From Agreia pratensis (lineage in GTDB: Bacteria; Actinomycetota; Actinomycetes; Actinomycetales; Microbacteriaceae): a stretch of DNA of 64,000 nucleotides. Below, one piece after another: positions 16,677 through 25,462 of the stretch. Position 1 is the first letter of the stretch. Every line of letters starts with the position of its first letter. Location of the stretch: NCBI RefSeq assembly GCF_900177685.1, contig NZ_FXAY01000001.1, positions 930,001 through 994,000 of the forward strand, in the 5' to 3' direction. The notes beneath the pieces are model-generated. The model had not been told where the DNA came from, ran no database searches, and was given only the letters and a program-made list of their open reading frames with translations. Position numbers and translations under genes: made by a program.

Positions 16677-17354
16677 CTACGACGTCGTGGTGGTCACGCC
16701 CGTGAACTCCGACGGCTGAATGATGACCCAGCCCGGTCCGTGGAACGCGTACTGGAACGCCTCGCCGGAGCCACGGCCGATGAACGCGCCCGCGCTCAGC
16801 GACGACTTGATCGTGGGCTGCAGGTTGGCGCTCCACGCGACGGTGGCGTTGATGTCGGTGAACGTCGGCTGCTGCGAGCAGTCGAGAATCATCGGGGTGC
16901 CCTGGGTTGCGACCGCTAGGTGGCCATGGCCGTGCACGGTCGTGTTCCAGAAACCGCCGGCGAGCATGCTCGCACCCTTGAGGCGGGTCAGATCGTAGCC
17001 GAGGTCTGCCTGGAACGCCAGAAGCGACGTTCCGTTGATCGTGACACCCTCGCCCTCGAGCTGGATCAGGTGGATGTTCGCGCTGTGGTGCGCGAAGAAC
17101 ACGTCGCCGTGACCGTAGACGCGCATCAGCGGCTGGTCATCCGACGAGACCATCTTGCGCAACAGGGCACCGGCATCCTTCGCACCCTCGTGCTTGAACT
17201 CGACGTTGCCCTGGTAGGCGACCATCGCGCCCTTGCGCGTGATGATGTCGCGACCTGGGCTCACGCGCGAGCGCAGCATGTAGGGATTCTGCAGAGCCAT
17301 CAGAGCGTCGGATTCGACCTCGTTGTTCTCCTGGCTGAAAAGTGTGGAACGCAT
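16677..17354 (-). CDS. AIM24-family protein
   Basis: 225 aa; AGAAGGAG stands before ATG 17354. The AIM24 fold is visible in VYGHGDVFFAHHSANIHLI, the TLLAFQADLGYDL-like stretch near 118-130 and FIGRGSGEAFQYAFHGPGWV. Bacterial AIM24 proteins are soluble beta-rich proteins of unknown biochemical role; the name comes from a yeast mitochondrial homologue. It is convergent with the epoxide hydrolase across a repeat. Confidence 0.88.
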   Translation of the reverse strand: MRSTLFSQENNEVESDALMALQNPYMLRSRVSPGRDIITRKGAMVAYQGNVEFKHEGAKDAGALLRKMVSSDDQPLMRVYGHGDVFFAHHSANIHLIQLEGEGVTINGTSLLAFQADLGYDLTRLKGASMLAGGFWNTTVHGHGHLAVATQGTPMILDCSQQPTFTDINATVAWSANLQPTIKSSLSAGAFIGRGSGEAFQYAFHGPGWVIIQPSEFTGVTTTTS

Positions 17355-17537
17355 GGGGAGTCTCCTTCTCGTGCGACGACGTGGGGTGGCCCCAGCTTAG
17401 GGGGCGCCCTCAGAGACGCGGAGTAGTATCCGACTCGTTCCCGGCCTCGCGCCTCACGCATCCTCGCCACGAAAGGCACGCCGACGCCTCCCCTCGACAT
17501 CCTGCTGGGCTCGTGGTCGCTCGACCCGGTCGCCCTC

Positions 17538-18392
17538 GTGGCGATACTCGCCAGCGCTGCGCTGTACGCGATCGGCGTCTCGCGCATCCATCGTGGCGGC
17601 GGCCACTGGCCGGTCTCGCGAACCGTCTTCTTCGTGGTCGCGGGTCTCGGCTCGTGGGCCGTGGTCTCGTTTGGCTTTCTCGGCACCTACAGTGAAGAAC
17701 TCAGACTCGCCTTCACCACCCGCATCGCACTGCTGCTCTTCGTCGTTCCCGCGCTGATGGTGCTGGGGCGTCCCGTCGAACTGGCGCGACGCTCGCTCGG
17801 GCCGCGAGGCGCCGCTCGGCTCGAACGCGTGCTGTCGTCGTGGATCGTGCGCGTCACCGGCAACGCCGCATTCGCCACCCTGTTCGCCGCGCTCGCCTTC
17901 TGCGTGTTCCTCACCCCGCTGGCCGGCCTGCTCAGAGTGAGCCCGATCGCCGAGCCGGCCATCGGCATCCTGGTGCCCGCCATCGGACTGCTCTTCGCTC
18001 TGCCCCTGGTCGAGAATTCGGCGGCCCGCAGCACCCTCTTCATCACAGCCGAGTTTCTTCTCGCCTTCGTCGAGCTGGTTCTCGACGCGATTCCGGGCGT
18101 TCTGATGCGCTTGAACGACGGCATTCTGGATGGCGTCGGCCCCGGCATCGCGAGCGGGGTAAGCGCCGTCGCGTCGCAAGCGCTGCCGGGATGGTGGCCG
18201 AATCCGTTGCACGATCAGCACCTCGCGGGCGATCTGCTCTGGTTCATCGCAGAGATCGCCGACGTTCCCATTCTTATTCTGCTGTTCGTGCGCTGGTCGC
18301 GGCTCGACCGCCGCGACGCCAAGAAGATGGATGCGCTGAGCGACGACGAGATGGACGCCCTGACCCGCGAGCACCTCGACCGCCGCGGCTGA
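17538..18392 (+). CDS. CtaG/Caa3-type cytochrome c oxidase assembly protein
   Basis: 284 aa from GTG 17538, with about seven transmembrane helices and the family features ALYAIGVSR near the start, LPLVENSA mid-protein, WWPNPLHDQHLAGDLLWFIAE and a basic/acidic C-terminal tail. In the Caa3_CtaG family these are integral membrane proteins for copper delivery or oxidase assembly. The frame stays open for 37 codons upstream, and the family-like stretch LLGSWSLDPVALVA begins before the GTG, yet no ATG, GTG or TTG exists there. The true start may be a rarer codon. Confidence 0.8.
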   Translation: MAILASAALYAIGVSRIHRGGGHWPVSRTVFFVVAGLGSWAVVSFGFLGTYSEELRLAFTTRIALLLFVVPALMVLGRPVELARRSLGPRGAARLERVLSSWIVRVTGNAAFATLFAALAFCVFLTPLAGLLRVSPIAEPAIGILVPAIGLLFALPLVENSAARSTLFITAEFLLAFVELVLDAIPGVLMRLNDGILDGVGPGIASGVSAVASQALPGWWPNPLHDQHLAGDLLWFIAEIADVPILILLFVRWSRLDRRDAKKMDALSDDEMDALTREHLDRRG

Positions 18393-18415
18393 GCATCCGC
18401 GCGTAGGCTCGATTC

Positions 18416-19372
18416 GTGGATGACATCGAGATCGAAGACAGTATCGCGTCGCGCCTGGGGCTCGGACTCGCCGCCATCGGCCGCCCCGCGTACATCACCG
18501 CGGGGCGCGCAAAAGACCTCGGCGAGGGCGCCGACAGAAGCGTGGATGCGATGCGAGCCCGGGCCCACAAACTGCTCGACGCTGCGTGGTGGCTGGGCAT
18601 CCGCTACATCGACGCTGCCCGGTCGTACGGACTCGCCGAGCAGTTCCTCGGATCGTGGCTCGCCGAGCATCCGGGGCATCGCGACGAGCTGACGATCGGC
18701 TCGAAGTGGGGCTACGAGTACATCGGCGACTGGCGACTCGATGCCCCGCAGCAGGAGCGCAAAGAGCACTCGCTCGCCCTCTTCGACCGGCAGTGGGCCG
18801 AAACGCTGGAGGCGCTCGGCACAGAACCCGACGTCTACCTCGTGCACTCGCTCACGTCTGACAGCCTTGCCCTCGACGACTCCGCGCTGCTCGATCGGCT
18901 GCGCTCGCTTCGTGACAGTGGCGTGCGCGTGGGCTTCTCGACCAGCGGGCCGGATCAGGCCGCGGTGATCGAGCGTGCGCTCGGTTTGGCCGACTCCCCC
19001 TTCTCTGCCGTGCAGTCGACCTGGAACCTGCTCGAGCCCTCTGTCGGCGACGCCCTCGCAGCGGCGAACGACGCGAAGTGGCTCGTCGTCGTCAAAGAGG
19101 TGCTGGCCAACGGTCGACTCACGTCGCAGGGAGGGGAGACGGCCGCCGAGTCCCTCGCTGCCGAAGACGGGCAACGTCTCGACGGACTGGCAATCGGGGC
19201 TGCCGTCACGCATCCCTGGGCCGACATCGTGCTCACCGGAGCCGTGACGCGCAAGCAGCTCAAACAGAACCTGGATGCGCGTCCGCCGTCGCTCGATGCG
19301 GAGCGCCTCGCCGAGCTGGCCCAACCGGCCGAGGAGTATTGGGTGGCCCGCGCCGCCCGCCCCTGGAGCTAG
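18416..19372 (+). CDS. aldo/keto reductase
   Basis: 318 aa from GTG 18416. The catalytic tetrad is visible: Asp66 and Tyr71 in IDAARSYG, Lys97 in IGSKWGY, and His in VYLVHSL (about 142). The late motif NLLEPS and a cofactor-binding C-terminal region complete an NAD(P)H-dependent (beta/alpha)8 reductase. It follows ctaG by 23 bases and may be cotranscribed. The substrate is unknown. The barrel resembles the D-threo-aldose dehydrogenase-like group more than classical AKR1. Confidence 0.85.
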   Translation: MDDIEIEDSIASRLGLGLAAIGRPAYITAGRAKDLGEGADRSVDAMRARAHKLLDAAWWLGIRYIDAARSYGLAEQFLGSWLAEHPGHRDELTIGSKWGYEYIGDWRLDAPQQERKEHSLALFDRQWAETLEALGTEPDVYLVHSLTSDSLALDDSALLDRLRSLRDSGVRVGFSTSGPDQAAVIERALGLADSPFSAVQSTWNLLEPSVGDALAAANDAKWLVVVKEVLANGRLTSQGGETAAESLAAEDGQRLDGLAIGAAVTHPWADIVLTGAVTRKQLKQNLDARPPSLDAERLAELAQPAEEYWVARAARPWS

Positions 19373-19427
19373 CATCCCGTGCACTCGACCGAGCGAAGTG
19401 AGCGTCAACGAACCATCAGGAGACACT

Positions 19428-20204
19428 ATGAGCGACAAGAGTTTTGATGGCCCTCCCCTGTCGAACACGGCGAAGCCGTCGGATGGACAGGGCGTGAGCG
19501 CACGGAGCCGAGTACTCCGGCCGTTCGGCTACGCAGGCATCACGATCGTGTGGCTTGCCCTCTCCACCGTCGTGGCCGGCCTCGTCGCGGTCATCCCGTT
19601 TTCGATCCTGCAGCAGGGCGATCTCGCGTCATCACCCGGAGTGGAGAACCTGAGCAAAGACACGGAATGGCTTGCGGCACTCATCGCGCTGCCGATCGTC
19701 GCGCTGATGTTCGGGGCGGTGATCTGCCTGCTGTTCGTGGGCTCGTTCTCCCTGTTCGTGCTGTCGCTGATCGCATTCACTCGGTCGCTCCGCCCGTCGT
19801 ACGCCCACGAACAACTCACCACCACGCGATGGACGAGCGACGCCATCGGTCCGGTTCGCCTCGGCGGTGTGCTCGCTCAGACGGGCGCGGCGCCAGCCCG
19901 CTACAAAGACGTGCTCGACAAGCAGTCACTCTCGCTCATCCCGGTTCGACGCACACGGTTCTCTGCCTTCTGGACCAGCGTCATGTTCTTCGCGTGGGTC
20001 CCTTCTGGCAGCACGATCCTCGGTGGTTTCTGGCTGGGTCTGGCGTATCTCGTCACCGTCGCCTGGGCGACGTGGCCCGTGACAGGACCGATGGTCATCG
20101 TCTGGGCCGCTGTTTCTCTGGCGCTCACGGCTGTGGGACTCCGCATCGTTCTGCGTGGACACCGCGCCAATCTGGCCCGCCAGTTCTCACAGCCCACCAC
20201 CTGA
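19428..20204 (+). CDS. hypothetical membrane protein, 258 aa
   Basis: ATG 19428 with AGGAGA at good spacing. Four hydrophobic segments are seen (about residues 36-60, 83-115, 185-210 and 220-245). They are separated by a polar region with RYKDVLDKQSLSLIPVRRTR. The N-terminal 30 residues are polar. I do not recognise the family. It lies between the aldo/keto reductase and the rhamnosidase, with its own ribosome-binding site. Confidence 0.65.
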   Translation: MSDKSFDGPPLSNTAKPSDGQGVSARSRVLRPFGYAGITIVWLALSTVVAGLVAVIPFSILQQGDLASSPGVENLSKDTEWLAALIALPIVALMFGAVICLLFVGSFSLFVLSLIAFTRSLRPSYAHEQLTTTRWTSDAIGPVRLGGVLAQTGAAPARYKDVLDKQSLSLIPVRRTRFSAFWTSVMFFAWVPSGSTILGGFWLGLAYLVTVAWATWPVTGPMVIVWAAVSLALTAVGLRIVLRGHRANLARQFSQPTT

Positions 20205-20273
20205 AGTAGTTCTCTGCACGGGCGCAGCGGCCGGCGCGCACTAGCGGCGAAAACCGAATAACTGTAAGGTTTT

Positions 20274-20285
20274 TGAAACGGTTCA
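20274..20285 (+). promoter_or_regulatory. possible operator before the alpha-L-rhamnosidase gene
   Basis: TGAAACGGTTCA is a near-palindrome centred on C-G, like LacI-family operators. It overlaps an AT-rich patch (GTAAGGTTTTTGAAAC) that partly resembles the left half of the palindrome before rhaEW. It lies 38 bases before the ATG. The evidence is weak. Confidence 0.3.
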
Positions 20286-20322
20286 TTCTGCCGCCTGTCC
20301 CACGTCTCAACGGAGAGTCTCC

Positions 20323-23256
20323 ATGCCCCAGCCCATATCTGACGCCGCCGCCGTCTCCGTCTCGACACTCTGGGCCGAGGGCCGAGGCCGACCCGACTTC
20401 CTGGCCACCGGCATCCCGTCTCTCTCGTGGCAGGTGACGACGGATGCGCCGGGCTGGTTGCAGGCATCGGCCGACATCGAGGTGCGGCGCGGCTCGGGCC
20501 CCGCCTCCGCGGGCAATGGCGACGTCGAGTCGTTCACAGTCGAAGGCCGCGAGTCGCAGCACGTCGCGTGGCAGGCCACTCCCCTCCGCGCATACGACAC
20601 GGCCGAGGTTCGCGTGCGGGTGCACGGCGAAGACGGCTCCACCTCGGAGTTCAGCGATTGGGCAGCTCTGCGCACCGGTCCGCTCTCGGCAGATGACTGG
20701 GTCGCACCGTTCATCGCGGTCGACGGGCCGACCGACGCCGACCTCGCGCAGAGCAGCAACCTCGAGCGCGGCACCGTGCGCTTCCGCACCGAGTTCACCC
20801 CGCGCGACGACGTGACTTCCGCGGTGCTCTCGGCCACCGCTCACGGCCTATACGAGTTCACCCTCTCGGGCAGCGTCGTGGGCGACGAGGTACTCACCCC
20901 CGGCTGGACCGCCTACGACGACCGCCTCACATTTCAGAGCTACGACGTCACCGACCGCCTCGCGGCCGGCGAAGCAGTCGTGCTCGGAGCCACCGTCGCC
21001 GAGGGCTGGTACCGCGAGCGCTTCGGCTTCGACGGAAACTTCGCCACCTTCTACCCCGGACCGATCGCCCTCTCGGCCCAGCTCGTCATCACCTACGAAG
21101 ACGGCACCATCGAGCGCATCGTCACCGACGACCGCTGGCAGGGAACAGCCGCGGGGCCGGTCGTGAGCGCGGGCATCTATCCGGGCGAGGCATTCGACGC
21201 CCGGCTCGACGACGACGCTCTCCTCGCCGTCGGCACCGAGTTCCCGAAGCCGGCCTCCACGCATGAGCTCAGCCCCGAGCAGGCCGACCCCGCGCGTCTC
21301 GTGCCGTCGTTCGCACCGCCCGTTCGGCGCATCCAGAACGTGCCCGCGCAGCGGATCTTCAACTCGCCCTCGGGCAAGACCCTGGTCGACTTCGGCCAGA
21401 ACCTCGTGGGCTGGCTCGAGCTCACGGTCGATGCGCCCGCTGGGCACGAGGTGACCCTGCGCCATGCCGAGGTGCTCGAAGACGGCGAGCTGGGCATCCG
21501 GCCGTTGCGCTTCGCGAAGGCGACCGACACGTTCACGGGCGACGGTCGCGGCGAGCGCACGTGGAGCCCGCGGTTCACGTTCCACGGCTTCCGCTACGCC
21601 GAGATCACCAATTGGCCTGGTGAACTCAGACTCGAAGACATCTCGGCCGTCGTCGTGCACAACGACATGGTGCGCACCGGCTACCTCGAGACGAGCAATC
21701 CCCTGCTCGACCAGCTGCACTCCAACGTTCTCTGGGGCATGCGCGGAAACTTCCTGAGCCTGCCGACCGACTGCCCGCAGCGCGACGAGCGCCTCGGCTG
21801 GACAGGCGACATCCAGGTCTTCACACCCACCGCCAGCTACCTCTACGACACGAGCGGCTTCCTCGGCTCGTGGCTGCGCGACCTCGAGGCCGAGCAGCGC
21901 AAGGCGACCGGCGTCGTTCCGTTCGTCGTGCCGAGTCCGCTGCCGATGCCGCCGATGGCCGCCGCCGCGTGGGGCGACGCCGCCACCCTGGTTCCGGATG
22001 CCCTCTTCGAGCGTTTCGCAGACCGGGCCGCGTTGGCCGCCCAGTACGAGAGCATGACCCGGTGGGTCGACGTGGTCGATGCACTGGCCGGAGAGAACCA
22101 CCTGTGGGCGGGCGGGTTCCAGTTCGGAGACTGGCTCGACCCGAGTGCGCCGCCAGAGAACCCGGCGAAGGCGAAGACCGACCCCGACATCGTGGCGACG
22201 GCGTACTTCTACCGTTCCGCAGCACGCACCGCGGAGGCTGCCCGCGTTCTCGGCCACTCAGCCGACGCGAACCGATACGGCGAGCTGGCCGACGGCATCC
22301 GGGGCGCGTTTCTGCGAGAGTATGTGACGCCCTCTGGCCGCATGATGTCGGATGCGCACACCGCGTATGCGATCGCGATCGGCTTCGAGCTGATCATCGA
22401 GCCGCGGGCGCTGGCCGCAGCGGGAGCGCGCCTCGCGGAGCTCGTCCGCTCGCACGGCTACCGCATCGGCACCGGATTCGTGGGAACTCCCCTGATCTGC
22501 GACGCACTTGTTCGCGGCGGACAGAGCGATGTGGCGTTCCGGCTGCTGCTCGAAGAGGGCTGCCCCTCGTGGCTCTACCCGATCACCATGGGCGCGACCA
22601 CCATCTGGGAGCGCTGGGACAGCATGCTTCCCGACGGCAGCATCAACCCCGGCGAGATGACGTCGTTCAATCACTACGCCCTCGGCGCGGTCGCAGATTG
22701 GATGCAGCGATCCATTGGTGGAATCGCCCCGGGTGCCCCGGGATACGCGGTCGTCAAGATCGCTCCCGTGCTCGGCGGCGGGCTCACCCGTGCGCACGCG
22801 AGCCTCGAGACCGGCTTCGGTATCGTCGACGTGTCGTGGATGCTCGAGGGCACGTCGTTCTCGCTCGTCGCGGTGGTTCCGCCCAACAGCTCGGCGCGCG
22901 TGACTCTGCCCGGCACGGTTTCGGCCGACGCGATCGAGGTGGGATCAGGGCGGCACGAGTTCACGGTTGACGTGTCGGCTCTCGTGTCGGTGGCTGCGCC
23001 CCAGCCACTGACGATGCAGACGCCGCTTTCCGAGATCGTGGGGGACACGGAGGCTCGCGACGGGCTGGAGGCGCTCTTCGCCGAGCTCGGCTACTTCATC
23101 GGCCTCGGCTGGACCGCTAACGGAAACTGGAAGACGGGCAGCCCTCTGGGGAAGTCCCTCATCATGATGCCCCCGCACAACGTGGCCCGCGTGGAGCAGT
23201 ACCTGACCACCCTGAACGCCGCCCGCGGCATATACTCCTCCGCGCCGGTCAAATAG
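20323..23256 (+). CDS. alpha-L-rhamnosidase, GH78
   Basis: 977 aa, no signal peptide, so it probably acts on imported rhamnosides. N-terminal beta domains (about 1-330) are followed by a Bac_rhamnosid region with FGQNLVGWLELTVD. The (alpha/alpha)6 catalytic domain carries the hallmark CPQRDERLGWTGD near 483-495 and TTIWERWDSM near 763, which provide the acidic catalytic residues. A C-terminal beta domain ends near 900. The remaining 70 or so residues (GYFIGLGWTANGNWKTG and on) are extra and unfamiliar. The last codons, Pro-Val-Lys-stop, lie inside a diverged repeat end. It releases L-rhamnose for RhaB and RhaEW at 4.9-8.6 kb. Confidence 0.92.
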   Translation: MPQPISDAAAVSVSTLWAEGRGRPDFLATGIPSLSWQVTTDAPGWLQASADIEVRRGSGPASAGNGDVESFTVEGRESQHVAWQATPLRAYDTAEVRVRVHGEDGSTSEFSDWAALRTGPLSADDWVAPFIAVDGPTDADLAQSSNLERGTVRFRTEFTPRDDVTSAVLSATAHGLYEFTLSGSVVGDEVLTPGWTAYDDRLTFQSYDVTDRLAAGEAVVLGATVAEGWYRERFGFDGNFATFYPGPIALSAQLVITYEDGTIERIVTDDRWQGTAAGPVVSAGIYPGEAFDARLDDDALLAVGTEFPKPASTHELSPEQADPARLVPSFAPPVRRIQNVPAQRIFNSPSGKTLVDFGQNLVGWLELTVDAPAGHEVTLRHAEVLEDGELGIRPLRFAKATDTFTGDGRGERTWSPRFTFHGFRYAEITNWPGELRLEDISAVVVHNDMVRTGYLETSNPLLDQLHSNVLWGMRGNFLSLPTDCPQRDERLGWTGDIQVFTPTASYLYDTSGFLGSWLRDLEAEQRKATGVVPFVVPSPLPMPPMAAAAWGDAATLVPDALFERFADRAALAAQYESMTRWVDVVDALAGENHLWAGGFQFGDWLDPSAPPENPAKAKTDPDIVATAYFYRSAARTAEAARVLGHSADANRYGELADGIRGAFLREYVTPSGRMMSDAHTAYAIAIGFELIIEPRALAAAGARLAELVRSHGYRIGTGFVGTPLICDALVRGGQSDVAFRLLLEEGCPSWLYPITMGATTIWERWDSMLPDGSINPGEMTSFNHYALGAVADWMQRSIGGIAPGAPGYAVVKIAPVLGGGLTRAHASLETGFGIVDVSWMLEGTSFSLVAVVPPNSSARVTLPGTVSADAIEVGSGRHEFTVDVSALVSVAAPQPLTMQTPLSEIVGDTEARDGLEALFAELGYFIGLGWTANGNWKTGSPLGKSLIMMPPHNVARVEQYLTTLNAARGIYSSAPVK

Positions 23257-23348
23257 GCCCGCGAGGAACGAGCCGCCGTATCGAGACCACACCACAGTGG
23301 TCTCGATACGCTTCGGCCGCAGGCGGCCTCGGGCTACTCGACCAGCGC
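23242..23348. repeat. nested palindromic repeat, full copy overlapping the rhamnosidase end
   Basis: The left end reads GCGCCGGTCAAATAG, where other copies have GCGCCGGTCGAGTAG. The changed codon makes the terminus Val-Lys rather than Val-Glu. Inner arms GTATCGAGACCACACC/GTGGTCTCGATAC follow, then CTTCGGCCGCAGGCGG and CTACTCGACCAGCGC. Confidence 0.85.
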
Positions 23349-23377
23349 ACCTCACGTCGCTCGACCAGCTCAACCCC

Positions 23378-23418
23378 GCGCTGATCGAGTAGGCCGCCCG
23401 CGGCCGTATCGAGATCAC
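23378..23418. repeat. nested palindromic repeat, left half only
   Basis: GCGCTGATCGAGTAG followed by GGCCGTATCGAGATCAC. The stop codon of the leftward GIY-YIG gene (23415-23417) falls in its inner arm. Confidence 0.75.
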
Positions 23419-23705
23419 TCCCGCCGCTTCCAGACCTTTTTGCTCAACCCTGGAAGCCTGTGCAGTTCACCCGAGATGAGCGCCTCCCGCTTGGCGCGAC
23501 TCCACCCCTGAATGCGCTTTTCCATGGCAAACGCCTCATCGACCCGGTCGTACTCCTGCGAGAAGACCAACTCGACCGGCAGACGACGCTTGGTGTACTC
23601 GGCGCCGTGTCCGGAAGTGTGCTGCTCGACGCGCGCATCGAGCTGCCAGGTGCTCCCGACGTAGTAGCTTCCGTCTGAGCAGCGGAGGATGTACACGTGA
23701 GGCAT
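23415..23705 (-). CDS. GIY-YIG domain protein (UPF0213/YhbQ-like)
   Basis: 96 aa from ATG 23705. A longer frame reads through repeat DNA and is rejected. The GIY-YIG core is PHVYILRCSDGSYYVGST (residues 2-19), with the second-helix residues LDARVEQHTSGHGAEYT and the conserved Glu in EAFAMEKRIQGWSR. Stand-alone members of this size are putative nucleases of unknown role. The gene is wedged between repeat copies on both sides, and its stop is in one of them. Confidence 0.85.
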   Translation of the reverse strand: MPHVYILRCSDGSYYVGSTWQLDARVEQHTSGHGAEYTKRRLPVELVFSQEYDRVDEAFAMEKRIQGWSRAKREALISGELHRLPGLSKKVWKRRE

Positions 23706-23756
23706 GCGGATGATTATGGCCGGTGCCGCGCGGCTGCCGTTGGAGTTCTCCACAGG

Positions 23757-23810
23757 GGTGGTCTCGATACGCTTCGGCCGCAGGCGGCCTCGGGCTACTC
23801 GACCAACGCA
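23757..23810. repeat. nested palindromic repeat, right half only
   Basis: GGTGGTCTCGATACG, then CTTCGGCCGCAGGCGG and the end CTACTCGACCAACGC. It lies just upstream of the GIY-YIG start. Confidence 0.8.
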
Positions 23811-23817
23811 GAACCTC

Positions 23818-23922
23818 GCCGGTCGAGTAGGCGCGCGAGGAACGAGCCGCCGTATCGAGACCACACCACGATGGTCTCGATACGCTTCGGCCGCAGGCGG
23901 CCTCGGGCTACTCGACCAACGC
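23818..23922. repeat. nested palindromic repeat, full copy
   Basis: GCCGGTCGAGTAG, GCGCGCGAGGAACGAG, inner arms GTATCGAGACCACACC/GATGGTCTCGATAC, interior CTTCGGCCGCAGGCGG, right end CTACTCGACCAACGC. The 3' flank GCAGAACCTCGC is the same as that of the preceding half copy, so the two arose as a tandem duplication. Confidence 0.85.
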
Positions 23923-23930
23923 AGAACCTC

Positions 23931-23959
23931 GCGGCCTCGGGCTACTCGACCAACGCAAC
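23931..23959. repeat. nested palindromic repeat, right-end fragment overlapping the GH43 end
   Basis: GCGGCCTCGGGCTACTCGACC continues into AACGCAAC. Read leftward it encodes the last codons and the stop of the GH43 gene (Leu-Val-Glu-stop at 23942). Confidence 0.8.
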
Positions 23960-25462
23960 ACCCTCGCGGCCCGTGTAGCGGAAGGCGGTGAAGAGCACCT
24001 CACCGCGGGTCGCGTATAGGCCGATCACCCTGCCCGTGAACGATGCCGCGGTCTCCTGAGAGAGGTAGCGGCCGTCGACGCGCGCCAGCTCATGGCGCGA
24101 GCCGTCGGTGGTCGTCGCGCTCAGCACCACGAGATCGCTCGTGAGGTTGGGCAGAAAGCCCTCGCCCGTCGAGGCCACGAAGTCGAGGCCGAGAGTGACG
24201 GGCGAGTCGGAGGGCACATCGACGGACCACTCCTGCCGGATGCCGGCCACGGCCGCCCGCGCGGTCACGACACCACCCGACACCTCCACCTCGTAGTGGT
24301 GCAGTTCGTCGTAGCGAACCGCGAGCCCGCCGACTCCGGATGCGCCGGGATCGACGACGACAGACGCCGAGGCGACCGGATGCTGCTGCCGGTACCCGAG
24401 GAACGCCGGCCTCAGGTCGTCGAGGGTCGACCCATCGCCGGTCAGCACGACATGACCGGGCAGGGCACTCGACGACGCGAACGAAGACGGATACCGCCGC
24501 ACCCCGATCCACTCGAGTCCCAGAGAAGAGCCCTCGAACGAGTCAGAGAAGACGAACTCCCCCGGTCGCGGGTTCAGCAGCACAGGGTCGGCCTCGAGCC
24601 AGCCGTCATCAGTCCAGCGCGCATCGGTGATGAACGTCTCTCGGCCCATCGCCGAGAACGCCTGGGTCATACCCGTGGGCCGCATGCCCAGCATCACGAT
24701 CGCCCAGCCGCCATCCGGTGTCTCGACCAGATCGCCGTGACCGGTGTTCTGAATCGGGCGCGCTGTACTGCGCGCAGACAGGATGGGGTTGCCCGGCCCA
24801 GACTCGAAAGGCCCGGCCGGGTGCAACCCGCGGGCCACGCTGATGCCGTGGCCGCGCTCGGTGCCACCCTCGGCGATCACGAGATACCAGTACTCGCCGC
24901 GCATATAGAGGTGCGGAGCCTCGGGGAACTTCAGCCCCGTCCCACTCCACAGCGAAACCGGCGAAGACAGCACGGCTCCGGTCGAAAGATCGACGGTCAC
25001 CTGCAGAATTCCGGCGTGCTCGCCGGGCGGATTTCCGCTGGTGACGTCGAGGCCCGAGTAGGTGACGTAGGCGCGACCATCAGAATCCCAGGCGAGATCC
25101 GGGTCGATGCCGTGCACGCCGTCGATCACAATGCCGTCGCTCCAGGGGCCAGCCGGATCCGAGGCTGTGAAGACGAGCATGCCCCGGCCCATCGCATCCG
25201 TCACGACCACGTAGAACACGCCGTCGCGATGACGGATGGTGGGAGCCCAGGCGCCGCCGAGCGTCGGCACAGAGTGCGACGCGAGCTGACCCTCACGCGA
25301 GACGACGTGGCCGATCTGCTTCCAGTCGACGAGATCACGACTGTGGAACACCGGGATGCCGGGCAGGTATTCGAACGTCGAGTTCACCAGGTAATAATCG
25401 GCGCCGACTTTGACGACACTCGGGTCGGGGTAGAAGCCCGCGATCAGCGGGTTGGTCCGCAT
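23942..25462 (-). CDS. GH43 beta-xylosidase / alpha-L-arabinofuranosidase
   Basis: 506 aa from ATG 25462, which overlaps the GH3 stop (ATGA). The five-bladed propeller carries the base Asp13 (GFYPDPSV), the pKa-modulating Asp in GIDPDLAWD (about 120-122) and the acid Glu181 (KFPEAPHLY). A C-terminal beta-sandwich (about 325-500) is of the GH43 C2 type. It removes xylose or arabinose from oligosaccharides and, lacking a signal peptide, acts in the cytosol after import. It is the last gene of the eight-gene operon. Its C-terminus Ala-Leu-Val-Glu comes from the repeat fragment at 23931-23959. Confidence 0.9.
   Translation of the reverse strand: MRTNPLIAGFYPDPSVVKVGADYYLVNSTFEYLPGIPVFHSRDLVDWKQIGHVVSREGQLASHSVPTLGGAWAPTIRHRDGVFYVVVTDAMGRGMLVFTASDPAGPWSDGIVIDGVHGIDPDLAWDSDGRAYVTYSGLDVTSGNPPGEHAGILQVTVDLSTGAVLSSPVSLWSGTGLKFPEAPHLYMRGEYWYLVIAEGGTERGHGISVARGLHPAGPFESGPGNPILSARSTARPIQNTGHGDLVETPDGGWAIVMLGMRPTGMTQAFSAMGRETFITDARWTDDGWLEADPVLLNPRPGEFVFSDSFEGSSLGLEWIGVRRYPSSFASSSALPGHVVLTGDGSTLDDLRPAFLGYRQQHPVASASVVVDPGASGVGGLAVRYDELHHYEVEVSGGVVTARAAVAGIRQEWSVDVPSDSPVTLGLDFVASTGEGFLPNLTSDLVVLSATTTDGSRHELARVDGRYLSQETAASFTGRVIGLYATRGEVLFTAFRYTGREGVALVE

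Noticed and set aside
23706-23864. N-terminal extension of the GIY-YIG protein
   Set aside because: The extra residues are translated from the palindromic repeat (GRVARGRLRPKRIETT, which recurs wherever the repeat is read in that frame), and the GIY-YIG core starts right after ATG 23705.
23242-23959. Clustered repeats as a CRISPR array
   Set aside because: Spacing is irregular, units are 30-110 bases with nested symmetry, spacers are not of constant length, a gene lies inside, and no cas gene is nearby.
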